Shown here piece by piece: positions 9,081 through 20,369 of a stretch of DNA of 64,000 nucleotides. A program made the translations under genes and the position numbers. Numbering within the stretch: position 1 is the first letter of the stretch; each line of letters starts with the position of its first letter. The notes under the pieces were generated by a model, which saw only the letters and a list, made by a program, of their open reading frames with translations, had not been told where the DNA came from and did no database searches. Source of the stretch: Streptomyces sp. MspMP-M5 (GTDB lineage: Bacteria; Actinomycetota; Actinomycetes; Streptomycetales; Streptomycetaceae); contig NZ_KB891880.1 in NCBI RefSeq assembly GCF_000373585.1, positions 95,542-159,541 on the forward strand, in the 5' to 3' direction.

Positions 9081-10294
9081 GGCGCCACCAAGGGGCGCAG
9101 ATCGGCAAGCCTGCGCTCACCGATGCCGGTCACATGGCGGAGCTGGTCGACCGAGGTGAACCCGCCGTGCTGGGTGCGGAATTCGATGATGTGGCGGGCC
9201 AGCACCGGACCGACGCCCGGCAGAGCGTCGAGTTGCTGCTCCGTCGCCGAGCTGAGGCTCAGCGGCCCGTTCGTCATCCCCGAGGCCCCGCTTCCGGCAC
9301 CGCCGGCTCCGGTCTGTCCGCTCGCGCCCGCACCGCCCGTGCCGCCCGCGGCGCCGGCGCCCTCCGCACCGACGACGATCTGCTCGCCGTCGGTCAGCAG
9401 ACGGGCCCGGTTCAGCCCGCGGAGATCCGTCCCGCGCAGCACCCCGCCCGCGGCCTCCAGCGCATCGGTCACCCGTGAGCCCGCCGGCAACCGGTGAATC
9501 CCGGGGCGCCGGACCTTCCCCGCGACATCCACGACCACCATCCGGCCTGCGCCGCCCGACGGTCCCCCGGTCGCCAAGCCCTGGGACGGGGACTGCCCCG
9601 ACGACCACGGCTGAGCCGGTGAGCGGGCACCGGGACCGGGCACCGCAACCGGACGATCGGCGCCGGGCGCCTTCACGGGCTCGGGACGCGCCGCCCAGAA
9701 ATGCTGAACGGCGAGGCCCACACCGACCACGAGCACCAGGACCAGCGCGGCCAGCGCCTTCGGAGTCGTGCCGCACCGTAACTGCACCCACAGCGGCAGC
9801 CGTTCACGTACCGCCGGCCACCAGCGCTCAGGCCGTCGGACCCCCGGCGGATCGTGCTCCCGGGACGGCGGCGCAGAATGTGCGTACGACGGTTCCGCCC
9901 TCGTCTCCGCCCCCGCCCCCGGCCGCCCACGGCCACCGCCGGGCCAACGCGCCCCCAGGCCGACGCCCGTACCCGTACCACTCCCCGCACCGATACCACT
10001 CCCCGCACCGATACCACTCTCCGTACCGGCGCCTCCCTCCCCGCCGGCGTTCCGCCCCGCCTCCTCCGCTCCGTCCCACTGATCGGTGCCGAAGATCACC
10101 GCGGCCCGCGCCCGCATCCGTTCGCGTTTCCACTCCCGCAGGCGCTCGTGCTCCCGCCGTCCCCCACGCGTGGGCGGGGCGGCGGGCGGGGAGACCGCGG
10201 ACGGGCGGGACGGTCCGGCCGGTGACTCCGACGCGGAAGCGGACAGCGAAACTGACGTTGAATCCGGCCGGGAAGCCGTTCGATAGCTGCTCAT
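9077..10294 (-). CDS. comEA: ComEA-like DNA-binding competence protein
   Basis: 405 residues. The family binds double-stranded DNA outside the membrane and hands it to ComEC. A long cytosolic disordered arm includes SGIGAGSGIGAGSGTGTG, coded by an 18-bp repeat. One transmembrane helix lies at about 180-200 (ALAALVLVLVVGVGLAV), then an SLBB domain (MVVVDVAGKVRRPGIHRLPAG) and a C-terminal helix-hairpin-helix pair (ALPGVGPVLARHIIEFR, HVTGIGERRLADL). ATG 10294 lies 6 nt after TAGCGT, so the transcript is probably leaderless. Its stop overlaps the comEC start by 4 nt, indicating a two-gene operon. It is longer than Bacillus ComEA because of the N-terminal arm. Confidence 0.93.
   Translation of the reverse strand: MSSYRTASRPDSTSVSLSASASESPAGPSRPSAVSPPAAPPTRGGRREHERLREWKRERMRARAAVIFGTDQWDGAEEAGRNAGGEGGAGTESGIGAGSGIGAGSGTGTGVGLGARWPGGGRGRPGAGAETRAEPSYAHSAPPSREHDPPGVRRPERWWPAVRERLPLWVQLRCGTTPKALAALVLVLVVGVGLAVQHFWAARPEPVKAPGADRPVAVPGPGARSPAQPWSSGQSPSQGLATGGPSGGAGRMVVVDVAGKVRRPGIHRLPAGSRVTDALEAAGGVLRGTDLRGLNRARLLTDGEQIVVGAEGAGAAGGTGGAGASGQTGAGGAGSGASGMTNGPLSLSSATEQQLDALPGVGPVLARHIIEFRTQHGGFTSVDQLRHVTGIGERRLADLRPLVAP
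9971..10024. repeat. 18-bp in-frame tandem repeat within comEA
   Basis: Three copies of ACCGATACCACTCCCCGC (9971-9988, 9989-10006, 10007-10024; the outer copies vary slightly). It codes for the Gly-Ser-Gly-Ile-Gly-Ala spacer on the minus strand. Confidence 0.88.
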
Positions 10295-10300
10295 GGCTCG

Positions 10301-10306
10301 ACGCTA
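10301..10306 (-). promoter_or_regulatory. Leaderless -10 (TAGCGT) of comEA
   Basis: On the minus strand TAGCGT is followed by six bases (CGAGCC) and then the comEA ATG. No Shine-Dalgarno sequence intervenes. Confidence 0.45.
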
Positions 10307-10465
10307 GGCGCCTCGCGCGAATCCCGCCGATCTGCGTCAATTCCCGTGGACAAGTGGGAAGTTGTGGATAACTCCGTCACCCACACGGGCATCCGGAGTC
10401 ATGCCGCGTCACAACGCGAGCACCCACCACCCACAGCACACCGCCGACCGCCGACCGCGGCGTCC

Positions 10466-11311
10466 TCACCGCGGCGAGACCACGGCCCCCAGCAGCCCCG
10501 GCCCCGTGTGTGCGCCGATCACCGCGCCGACCTCGCTCACATGCAGCTCGTTCAGCCCCGGCACCCGCTCCCGGAGCCGTTCGGCCAACGCGTCCGCCCG
10601 CTCCGCCGCCGCGAGATGGTGGACCGCGATGTCGACCTGCCCCTCCCCCGCCCGCTCCGCGGCGATCTCCTCCAGGCGCGCAATCGCCCTGGAGGCCGTA
10701 CGGACCTTCTCCAGCAGTTCGATGCGCCCGTCGGCGAGTTGAAGGATCGGCTTGACGGCGAGCGCCGAGCCGAGCAGCGCCTGCGCGGCGCCGATCCGGC
10801 CGCCGCGCCGCAGGTAGTCGAGGGTGTCGACGTAGAAGTAGGCGGAGGTGCCCGAGGCACGCTTCTCCGCTGCGGCCACCGCGTCGTCCGCGTCCCCGCC
10901 GGCCTCCACCGCCTCCGCGGCGGCAAGGGCACAGAACCCGAGGGCCATCGCGACCATCCCGGTGTCCACGACCCGTACCGGCACCGGCGCGTCCTTCGCC
11001 GCCAGCACCGCCGCGTCGTAGGTGCCGGAGAACTCCGAGGAGAGGTGCAGGGAGACGATGCCACTGGCACCGGACTCGGCGATGGCGCGATAGGTGTCCG
11101 CGAACACGGCGGGGCTCGGTCGCGACGTCGTCACGGGTCGGCGCTTCTGGAGCGCCTGGGCGACCGATCTCGCGGAGATCTCGGTGCCCTCTTCCAGGGC
11201 CTGGTCCCCCAGGACGACGGTCAGCGGTACGGCCGTGATGCGGTGGCGTTCGACAGCCGCCCGCGGCAGGTAGGCCGTGGAATCGGTGACGATCGCGACA
11301 TGGCGGGACAT
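10466..11311 (-). CDS. DegV family fatty-acid-binding protein
   Basis: 281 residues, starting MSRHVAIVTDSTAYLPRA. DegV/FakB-type proteins bind a fatty acid and, with a FakA kinase, present it for phosphorylation; no fakA is in the window. Seen motifs are DSTAYL near the N-terminus, TSRPSPAVF (residues ~62-70), SSEFSGTYDAA and YLRRGGRIGAAQALLGSALAVKP, all standard for the family. ATG 11311 has TAACCT seven bases upstream and may be leaderless. It reads in the same direction as comEA-comEC, with about 170 bp between them. Confidence 0.92.
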   Translation of the reverse strand: MSRHVAIVTDSTAYLPRAAVERHRITAVPLTVVLGDQALEEGTEISARSVAQALQKRRPVTTSRPSPAVFADTYRAIAESGASGIVSLHLSSEFSGTYDAAVLAAKDAPVPVRVVDTGMVAMALGFCALAAAEAVEAGGDADDAVAAAEKRASGTSAYFYVDTLDYLRRGGRIGAAQALLGSALAVKPILQLADGRIELLEKVRTASRAIARLEEIAAERAGEGQVDIAVHHLAAAERADALAERLRERVPGLNELHVSEVGAVIGAHTGPGLLGAVVSPR

Positions 11312-11537
11312 GACTGGGAGGTTATCCGGGGACGCAGGCGCTCGACAGTGCGGGCCCCTGCCGGGATCTTCCCGGTTTCACCAAGGCTACGCCAAGTCCG
11401 CCCAGGTCACGGCCTGTCGGGAAGCGGCGGAAGGGTAGACGGCAGATCCCGTAGCGGTTCGCGGACCCGCATCGCGAACCACGCAACCCTCGACAACCAC
11501 CGCACCTCCGAAAGCGCCCCACCCCGGGGAAAGCGCC

Positions 11538-12359
11538 CTACCCCGCTATGCCCTCACCCTTGCCGCTCCGCCGGCGGGACGTCTCCCCTTGCGGGGACTT
11601 CTCCCACGGGTACGTCGGCCGGGTGCGCGCGTCCCGGGCGGTGATCGCAGGCGCCTCTTCCCCGACCGGCCCCCATGCGAAGCCCTTCTCCCCCGAGCCC
11701 GACCCCGACCCCGAACCGGAGCCCGAGCCCGCCCGCGAGCCCGAACCGGCACCCGAGAACGCCCCCGTACCGGCACCGGCCCCGCCGCCGACCCCAAACC
11801 CGCCCGGCGCCCCCTCATCCGTCCAGTGCCGCAAGGCCCCCGCCTCCATGTCGATCTGGTCGCTCAGGGCGGCCAGATCGTCGTCGGCGAACTTGCGGGC
11901 CCGGTCGCGGGCGGCCCAGCGGAGCGATTCGGCGGAGTGCGTGATGCGCTCCAGGCGTTCGCGGAGTTCGGGGAGGCGGTCGGCGATGGCGGCCTTGCTG
12001 GGCTCGCGCTCCAGGCGGTGGAGTTCGTCGTCCAGCTCGCGGCCGTGCGCGCTGAGCCGTTCGAAGAGGCGGACCGCCTCGGCGAGCGAGGCGTCCTCGG
12101 AGGAGGCGCTGCGCAGGACCTCCTGAGTGGCGCGCATGGACGTGCGCAACGAGAGCCGCAGTTGGGCAAGTTCGCCGACGACTCCGGGCTGGGTGAACTG
12201 GCGCGCCCGCAGGGTGGTGTCCTCGACCGTCCGCCGGGCCTGGGCGACCTTGCGGTCCACCCCGCGCTTGGCCGCCTGGACCGCCTTGACCGTGACGAAC
12301 ACCCCGGCGGCGACGAACAGCACGAAGAGCAACCCGATGACGGCGACGGCGGCTTCCAT
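11538..12359 (-). CDS. Membrane-anchored coiled-coil protein of unknown function
   Basis: 273 residues from ATG 12359, preceded by a good ribosome binding site (AGGGGAG). The frame is open to 12521, but that extension lacks support. One N-terminal helix (about 3-25, VAVIGLLFVLFVAAGVFVTV) anchors a cytosolic helical or coiled-coil region (about 30-190) rich in Arg, Glu and Leu heptads. A Gly-Ser dipeptide run and a basic tail follow. There are no catalytic motifs. It is commonly found beside leuS in Streptomyces; the function is unknown to me. The layout suggests a scaffold at the inner membrane face. Confidence 0.78.
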   Translation of the reverse strand: MEAAVAVIGLLFVLFVAAGVFVTVKAVQAAKRGVDRKVAQARRTVEDTTLRARQFTQPGVVGELAQLRLSLRTSMRATQEVLRSASSEDASLAEAVRLFERLSAHGRELDDELHRLEREPSKAAIADRLPELRERLERITHSAESLRWAARDRARKFADDDLAALSDQIDMEAGALRHWTDEGAPGGFGVGGGAGAGTGAFSGAGSGSRAGSGSGSGSGSGSGEKGFAWGPVGEEAPAITARDARTRPTYPWEKSPQGETSRRRSGKGEGIAG

Positions 12360-12540
12360 GGGCACTCCCCTGAGGTGTCGGCGGCGCCGGATCCCCGCCG
12401 GCGCCTGTCCCTCCACCGTAAACGCGTCGGGCAGGTCGCGGGTTCCAGACGAACCCCCAACCTGCCCGTAGGGGAAACCACCTATACGCGCGCGGCACAC
12501 CGTCCCCCGGCCGCCGCACAAGCCGCCAAAAGACCAGGTC

Positions 12541-12602
12541 AGAGGCGGCTCATGCCGGAATGGCGACTCAAGCCGGAAGGCTGCTCACGCCGGAGAGGCC
12601 GC

Positions 12603-12610
<8 letters not shown>
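12541..12610. repeat. Tandem repeat at the leuS stop codon
   Basis: Four imperfect 17-18-bp units with core GCTCA(C/T)GCCGGAA. The first unit in the leuS direction contains the leuS stop codon (12603-12605), and three further units follow downstream, each repeating the same Pro-Ala-stop region. Confidence 0.75.
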
Positions 12611-15530
<2,920 letters not shown>

Positions 15531-15600
15531 CGTCCTCAAAGCTCCATCGATCGTCTCGCCTGCGGCTGCCGCGGACACGGTTTCCGTGGAAACAAAAATG

Positions 15601-15688
15601 CCCCTCGCTCAGGAGGGGACGCCGCGCCGATTCCGACCCGGGCGGCCACAGCGAAGGGCCCGGTCGGGACTGATCAGCGCGGCCCGCT
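15601..15688 (-). promoter_or_regulatory. leuS transcription attenuator (segments 1:2, 2:4, 3:4)
   Basis: In the leuS sense, segment 1 AGCGGGCC (15688-15681) can pair with segment 2 GGCCCTTCGCT (15660-15650) with a 3-nt bulge. Segment 2 CCCTTCGCT (15658-15650) pairs over 9 bp, one G-U, with segment 4 AGCGAGGGG (15609-15601). Segment 3 CCCCTC (15618-15613) pairs with GAGGGG in segment 4 to form the terminator, followed by CATTTTTGTTT (15600-15590). Segment 1 lies immediately after the three Leu codons of the leader peptide, as needed for classical ribosome-stall control. Confidence 0.8.
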
Positions 15689-15712
15689 AAGCAGAAGGCG
15701 TACGGCACACAT
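15674..15712 (-). CDS. leuS leader peptide (MCAVRLLLSGPR)
   Basis: A 12-codon open frame ending in TGA: Met-Cys-Ala-Val-Arg-Leu-Leu-Leu-Ser-Gly-Pro-Arg. The Leu run is CTT-CTG-CTT; CTT is a rare codon in high-GC Streptomyces, which would sharpen stalling when charged tRNA-Leu is short. The ATG is 6 nt after TACCCT, so the transcript appears leaderless, which would force translation of the peptide from the first nucleotide. It is followed by the attenuator pairings and then leuS (ATG at 15530). Confidence 0.8.
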   Translation of the reverse strand: MCAVRLLLSGPR

Positions 15713-15718
15713 GGCGCC

Positions 15719-15724
15719 AGGGTA
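15719..15724 (-). promoter_or_regulatory. Leaderless -10 (TACCCT) of the leuS leader
   Basis: TACCCT plus a 6-nt spacer (GGCGCC) directly precedes the leader-peptide ATG on the minus strand. The hexamer is identical to the ones at 27918 and 28604. Confidence 0.5.
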
Positions 15725-15735
15725 CCGCAGGGCAC

Positions 15736-15774
15736 ACAGGGCCCGCGCCCGGGATTCCCCGGCGCGGGCCCTGT
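15736..15774 (-). terminator. Hairpin terminator of the S53 protease gene
   Basis: A perfect 14-bp stem (ACAGGGCCCGCGCC 15736-15749 with GGCGCGGGCCCTGT 15761-15774) and an 11-nt loop. It has no U-tract, as is common in Streptomyces. It separates the protease gene from the leuS promoter just downstream. Confidence 0.75.
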
Positions 15775-15841
15775 CCTGCTATCCCCCCTCCCCTACCGCC
15801 GCGTCCATGAAGTCACGGCGCGGCTCGGGGACGCCCCTGGC

Positions 15842-17800
15842 TCAGGGACGGTAGGAGCTGACGTATCCGGCCCCCGGGGAGCCGACGCCGGTGACGTCGT
15901 CGTAGCCCACGGTGGCGTGCAGCGAGCTGTCCTTGCCGAGGCTGCGCAGCGAGGTGATGGTGCCCTTGCTCGCGTCGATGCCGTTGGCGAAGTCCACCCG
16001 GACGACCGCCAGGTCACGGCCGGCACCCAGCGGGTGGTCGGTCACGTCGTGGTAGGCCGAGGTGCCGTACCGCTGGTAGATGGCCGGGTTGGCGAAGCCG
16101 ATGGCGATGCCGTGCCGGGCCTGCTGGGCCAGCGCCTGGACGCCCGCGATCACCGGCGCGGCCAGGGAGGTGCCGCCGATGCGGTACTCCTCGTAGCCGA
16201 GCTTGCCGTTGGGCAGGGTCTGGGTCTGGCCGACCAGGAAGCCGGTGTTCGGGTCGGCGACGGCCGAGATGTCCGGAACGGTCCGCATGGCGCCGGCGCC
16301 GTTGGCCTTGGCGAGCGTGTCCGGGACGACACCGCGCTGGTAGAAGGGCTGCGCGACGGTCTTGCTGGTGCCGCCGCCCGCGCCCCCGTTGAAGGCGCCG
16401 GGGAAGTCGGTCCAGTCGTTGCCGTCCTTGGAGAGCACCGACTTCTGGGTGCCCCAGCCGGTCTCCCACTGGTAGCTGTTGCCCTTGCCGACGGCCAGGG
16501 CGGTGCCGCCGACCGCGGTCACCCACGCGGAGTTCGCCGGGGTGTCCACCTGCTTGGTGCCGGTGTTGGCGACCTCGTCACCGTTGTCGCCGGAGGAGAA
16601 GTAGAAGCCGATGCCCTCGACGGCGCCGCGCTGGAAGAGCTGGTCGTAGGCGGCGGCCACGTCCGGGGTCTCGTTGGCCTCGATGTCGCCCCAGGAGTTG
16701 GAGACGATGTCGGCGAGCCGCCCGTCGACGACCTTGCCGAGCGAGTCCAGCAGGTCGTCGTCGTTGCAGGAGGCGGCACCGACGTAGACGATGTCCGCGG
16801 CGGGGGCGACCGCGTGCACGGCCTCGACGTCGAGGGTCTCCTCGCCGTACCAGCCGGCCGCCTTGCACTCGTCGATGTGCGTGTAGCCCTTGGGCAGGAC
16901 CTGCGACAGCTGACCCTTGCGGTAGTGCGGGTCGCCGTTGCGGCCGGCGTAGGTGTCCGCGTCCTTGGCGATGGTCGGCGAGGCGTAAGCGTCGGTGATC
17001 GCGACGGTGACGCCCTTGCCGGTCCAGTTCTTCGCCCCGTAGGCGGCGCGCAGCTGCTTGCCGGTGTAGCCCTTGACCGCGTACGGCGCCTTGCTCCCGT
17101 AGGCCGAGGGCAGGTCCTTGTCGGTCCGCGAGCCGTAGTACGTGGAGAACGGCCCGGCGTTGCGGAAGACGGGGGACGGCGGCGGGAGTTCGGCGGAGTG
17201 GTGCCGGGCCATCCGGGGCGCGTTGTCCAGGCCGGTGACCGTCAGGACCGCGTCGGAGAGGGCCGCGGGCGCGGAGGCGGTGGCCGACGGCGCGTGGTAG
17301 GTGTGGCCGTTCTTGCGGTAGTTGTGCAGGTCGGTGGCGAAGGCCCGCTCGGCGGCGGCCGCGTCGCCGGTGACCGTCACATAGCGGTCGGTGGTGCCGG
17401 TGACCGTCAGGCCGGACTTCTTCAGCCAGGCGGTCACCCTGGCTATCTGGTCCGGCGTGGCGCCGTAGCGGGTCTTGACCTGGGCGGCGCTCAGGTATTT
17501 CCCGTACGCGGCGGAGTGCGGGTCGGATACGGCCTTGGCGTAGTCCGCGAGGCCCTTGGCGTCGCGGCCGGCCAGGTAGACCCGGGCGTCGACCCGGGCG
17601 CTGTCGGCGGTGGTGCCCTGGTCGGCCTGCGCGGTCGCCCACTTCGGCTTGGTGCCCTGCAGCGCGTGCCGGCCCCCGTCGTGGCCCGCGGCGTCGGCGG
17701 CCGGTGCGCCGAGCGCGAGCGCTCCGGCGACCATCGGCAGCGCCGCGGTCAAGGCCAGACCGGCGCGGACGCGCGGTGATCTGGTGCGGCTTGCTCTCAT
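15842..17800 (-). CDS. Secreted S53 family (sedolisin/kumamolisin) serine protease
   Basis: 652 residues from ATG 17800 (MRASRTRSPRVRAGL), with a GGGGG ribosome binding site. A signal peptide of about 37 residues ends near ADAAG. A Pro_kuma activation domain follows (KPKWATAQADQG to about residue 210), then the S53 catalytic domain. The catalytic Glu/Asp lie in GEETLDVEAVHA (about 320-328), the oxyanion Asp in FSSGDNGDE (about 405) and the nucleophile in GGTSLAAP (about 545). A C-terminal calcium-site region contains VTGVGSPGAG. Such enzymes are acid-tolerant extracellular endopeptidases. An in-frame upstream ATG at 17917 is unlikely to be used. Monocistronic with its own hairpin. Confidence 0.95.
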   Translation of the reverse strand: MRASRTRSPRVRAGLALTAALPMVAGALALGAPAADAAGHDGGRHALQGTKPKWATAQADQGTTADSARVDARVYLAGRDAKGLADYAKAVSDPHSAAYGKYLSAAQVKTRYGATPDQIARVTAWLKKSGLTVTGTTDRYVTVTGDAAAAERAFATDLHNYRKNGHTYHAPSATASAPAALSDAVLTVTGLDNAPRMARHHSAELPPPSPVFRNAGPFSTYYGSRTDKDLPSAYGSKAPYAVKGYTGKQLRAAYGAKNWTGKGVTVAITDAYASPTIAKDADTYAGRNGDPHYRKGQLSQVLPKGYTHIDECKAAGWYGEETLDVEAVHAVAPAADIVYVGAASCNDDDLLDSLGKVVDGRLADIVSNSWGDIEANETPDVAAAYDQLFQRGAVEGIGFYFSSGDNGDEVANTGTKQVDTPANSAWVTAVGGTALAVGKGNSYQWETGWGTQKSVLSKDGNDWTDFPGAFNGGAGGGTSKTVAQPFYQRGVVPDTLAKANGAGAMRTVPDISAVADPNTGFLVGQTQTLPNGKLGYEEYRIGGTSLAAPVIAGVQALAQQARHGIAIGFANPAIYQRYGTSAYHDVTDHPLGAGRDLAVVRVDFANGIDASKGTITSLRSLGKDSSLHATVGYDDVTGVGSPGAGYVSSYRP

Positions 17801-18103
17801 GTAACCCCCTGCTGTGGCGATGCGGTGCGCTGCGGGGTGACGCGGCGCCGGTGCGCCGGTGCGCGACACCTCATCAGCGGTGAATGCGCCGGATGTGACG
17901 CTCACGCGATTCGCCACTCTTTCGGTGAACCGTTCATGTCAGGGTTATGCGAACACCAAGAAGAGACCAAAGAACCGCCAGGAGCGGGCGGAAGCGGTCG
18001 CGAAAGGGCCGTCCAACTCGCCGAATGCGACAGGTTGTTGACCGGATATCAGGGCAACCCCGAAAGGCCCTCTGCGGTGCGCCGATCCCCGTAAACGCAC
18101 GAC
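17801..18103. other. Protease upstream region
   Basis: About 300 bases with no recognisable gene. It holds the protease promoter (minus strand) and lies ahead of the terminator of tRNA-Ala copy 1. It is slightly less GC-rich than its surroundings. Confidence 0.5.
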
Positions 18104-18136
18104 AGAGCGGGCCGTCCGCTACGGACGACCCGCTCT
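18104..18136 (-). terminator. Terminator of tRNA-Ala copy 1
   Basis: A 15-bp stem with one C-A mismatch: AGAGCGGGCCGTCCG (18104-18118) with CGGACGACCCGCTCT (18122-18136). It lies 8 bp past the tRNA 3' end. Confidence 0.85.
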
Positions 18137-18144
18137 GCCTTCTG

Positions 18145-18217
18145 TGGAGCTAAGGAGAATTGAACTCCTGACCTCCTGCATGCCATGCAGGCGCTCTACC
18201 AACTGAGCTATAGCCCC
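18145..18217 (-). tRNA. tRNA-Ala (anticodon GGC), copy 1
   Basis: 73 nt. The acceptor stem is GGGGCTA with TAGCTCC plus discriminator A, the D-arm is GCTCAGTTGGTAGAGC and the anticodon arm is CCTGC-ATGGCAT-GCAGG, giving anticodon GGC. The T-arm contains GTTCAATTC. The 3' CCA is not encoded. The sequence is identical to the copy at 21128-21200. Confidence 0.97.
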
Positions 18218-18426
18218 AGGTCCTGATCCGCTGCGGTTTTCCTTCCGGCTCCCCGCTGCGGCATCGCCTACATTACACGGACCCCCCGGCCTTCTGCCAA
18301 ATCGCCTACCCGCCCCCGGCCACCACCCCTAGGCCCCTCGGGCCATAGCGCCCCCGCAGGCCCTCCGGTGGGACCCGGGGTACTGTCGGCGAGCCGTGCC
18401 CGATTCGTCCAGGGGAGCCGTACGCC

Positions 18427-19821
18427 GTGACCGCGCTGGAGCCGGACCAGCCCATCCACCCTCGCGGGCCGCGCCCCCGCGCGGGCGTGATCCGCCGCCA
18501 CCCGGTGGGCGCCGCGGCGCTGGCCTGCCTGCTCTCCTTCGCCGCCTTCTGGGTCGCGCAGCGGCTGGCGCACGTCTCGATGGTGGACCTGATGGTCTAC
18601 CGCGCCGAGGGCGAGACCGCCCGCGACGGCAAGGCCCTCTACGACATGGTGGCCACCTCCGCCCGGCTGCCCAACACCTATCCGCCCTTCGCCGCGCTGC
18701 TGTTCGTTCCGCTCACCTTCTTCGGCGTCCCGGTGATGCGCACACTGGCCACGGCGGGCAACCTCGTCCTGCTCGTCGCCGTCGTCCACCTCTCCCTCCG
18801 CCTCGTCGGCCGGCCCCGGCGGGTGCCTCCGCTCGCCGCGACGCTGGCGCTCTCCGCGCTGCTGGTGTGGTGCGAGCCGGTCTGGACGACCCTGCGCTAC
18901 GGGCAGATCAACCTCCTGCTCGCCGTGCTGGTGCTGTGGGACCTGACCCGCCGGGACAGCAACCGCTGGGCCGGCCTCGGCATCGGTATCGCGGCCGGAA
19001 TCAAGCTGACCCCGGCACTGTTCGCCGTCTTCCTCGCCCTGGCCGGGGCGGTCCACGCCGTCCGGCGGCTGCGCTCCGGCGCCGGGTGGCGCGCCGCCTG
19101 GAACCCCTGGCTGCGGCAGGCCGCCGTCGCCACCGGCACCTTCGGCGCCACCGCCCTCCTCTCTGCGGTCGTGCTGCCGCGCGACTCGCACCGCTTCTGG
19201 ACCGAGATCGTGTTCGCCGCCGACCGGGTCGGCGAGGTGGAGATCACCGCGAACCAGTCACTGCGCGGCGCCCTGGCCCGGCTGCTGCACACCCACGACC
19301 CAGGCACCGCCTGGCTCGTCCTGGCCGGGCTGGCGGCGGTCGCCGGGCTGGCGCTGGCCGCCGGGGCGCTGCTGCGCGGCGAGCACGCCTGGGCGACCCT
19401 GGCCTGCGCGGCCACCGCCCTGCTGATCAGCCCGATCTCCTGGTCGCACCACTGGGTGTGGGGCGTCCCGATGCTGATCCTGCTGGGCTCCGAGGCACTG
19501 CGGCACACCGGCCCCGCGGCCCGCCGCTGGTGGGCGACGACCGGGACGATGGGGCTGCTGTTCTGCTCGTTCGCGCTGTGGTGGGTGCCGCACCGCTGGC
19601 ACCAGCACGAGGAACTCCACCAGAACGCCGGGCAGATGCTGCTCTCCGCGATCTACCCACTGGCCGGGCTCACGCTGCTGGTGCTGACCGCGGCCCGGCT
19701 GCGGCGGCCGGCCGGTGCGGGCGCGATATCCGAGCCCGCGACGCGGCCGGAGGCCAGACCCGAGCCCCTGGCCGGTACGGCGTCCGGCCCCGCCGCCCCC
19801 TCCGGGCCTCCTCGCCCGTGA
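18427..19821 (+). CDS. GT87 (DUF2029) polyprenol-linked mannosyltransferase-like membrane protein
   Basis: 464 residues from GTG 18427, with ribosome binding site AGGGGAG upstream. It is polytopic, with about ten predicted helices (for example AALACLLSFAAFWVA, AGNLVLLVAVVHLSL, AATLALSALLVW). The GT87 hallmarks are an early acidic loop (MVDLMVYRAEG), NTYPPFAALLFVPL, LRYGQINLLLAVLVLWDL and IAAGIKLTPALF. Mycobacterial relatives add alpha-mannose from polyprenyl-phosphate-mannose to lipoglycans. The substrate here is unknown. It stands alone between two tRNA genes. Confidence 0.9.
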   Translation: MTALEPDQPIHPRGPRPRAGVIRRHPVGAAALACLLSFAAFWVAQRLAHVSMVDLMVYRAEGETARDGKALYDMVATSARLPNTYPPFAALLFVPLTFFGVPVMRTLATAGNLVLLVAVVHLSLRLVGRPRRVPPLAATLALSALLVWCEPVWTTLRYGQINLLLAVLVLWDLTRRDSNRWAGLGIGIAAGIKLTPALFAVFLALAGAVHAVRRLRSGAGWRAAWNPWLRQAAVATGTFGATALLSAVVLPRDSHRFWTEIVFAADRVGEVEITANQSLRGALARLLHTHDPGTAWLVLAGLAAVAGLALAAGALLRGEHAWATLACAATALLISPISWSHHWVWGVPMLILLGSEALRHTGPAARRWWATTGTMGLLFCSFALWWVPHRWHQHEELHQNAGQMLLSAIYPLAGLTLLVLTAARLRRPAGAGAISEPATRPEARPEPLAGTASGPAAPSGPPRP

Positions 19822-20132
19822 CCGGCCGCGCCACCGCTCGTCCGCTGCTTGCCCCCGTCATGTCCGCTGCCATGTCCGCCCTCGCCTTCGACCGCCTCAC
19901 GCGCCCGTCTCCGGTACGCGCTGCCACGGTCCGTCCGTACGCCGCCGGCCGTTCCGGCAGCGGTTCCGACGGCCGTCCCACCAGCCGTCCTGACACGTGA
20001 ACGCCCCGCCGTTCCAAGGGAATTCCGGAACACCGGAAGTGATCGAAAGTGTTCGCTCTCGCCCAACGCGGCAGGGAAAACGATCGATTGGCGACGACCC
20101 CGGGCGGTCCGGTCTCGCTGGCCGGACCCAAC
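19822..20132. other. Intergenic region after the GT87 gene
   Basis: 311 bases without a credible gene. A small palindrome TTCCGG-AACA-CCGGAA lies at 20023-20038. The frames that run through here come from compositional bias. Confidence 0.5.
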
Positions 20133-20366
20133 TCAGGCCGTGGCGAAGGAATAGAACCGTTTCAGCGTGCAGTGCTCGTCCAGGAGCCGGCCGTAGATCG
20201 GCTCCCCTTCGAGCTCACGGTAGGTCTCGATGGGGTCGCCCTTTATGACCAGGGCGCGCGCGCATTCCTCGCACCAGTACTGGTAATCGGCGTTGACCGG
20301 TTCCATGTCCCGGACGATCGGGGTGCCGCTGCCGCACCAGTCGCACTTCCTGCTGTGGGCGCCCAT
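20133..20366 (-). CDS. Small zinc-ribbon protein
   Basis: 77 residues (MGAHSRKCDWCGSGTPIV). Two CxxC knuckles (CDWC at about 8-11 and CEEC at about 32-35) suggest one bound zinc. Length, charge and the C-terminal DEHCTLKRFYSF give no further clue. It starts 3 nt after the stop of the other zinc-ribbon gene, so the two are translationally coupled. Confidence 0.82.
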   Translation of the reverse strand: MGAHSRKCDWCGSGTPIVRDMEPVNADYQYWCEECARALVIKGDPIETYRELEGEPIYGRLLDEHCTLKRFYSFATA

Positions 20367-20369
20367 CGA

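Noticed and set aside
15531..15712. T-box riboswitch upstream of leuS
   Set aside because: No T-box core sequence or specifier hairpin; the leader peptide with Leu codons explains the region better.
18145..18217. tRNA-Ala as an integration site
   Set aside because: No integrase or partial tRNA repeat nearby; the second identical copy is full length and has its own terminator.
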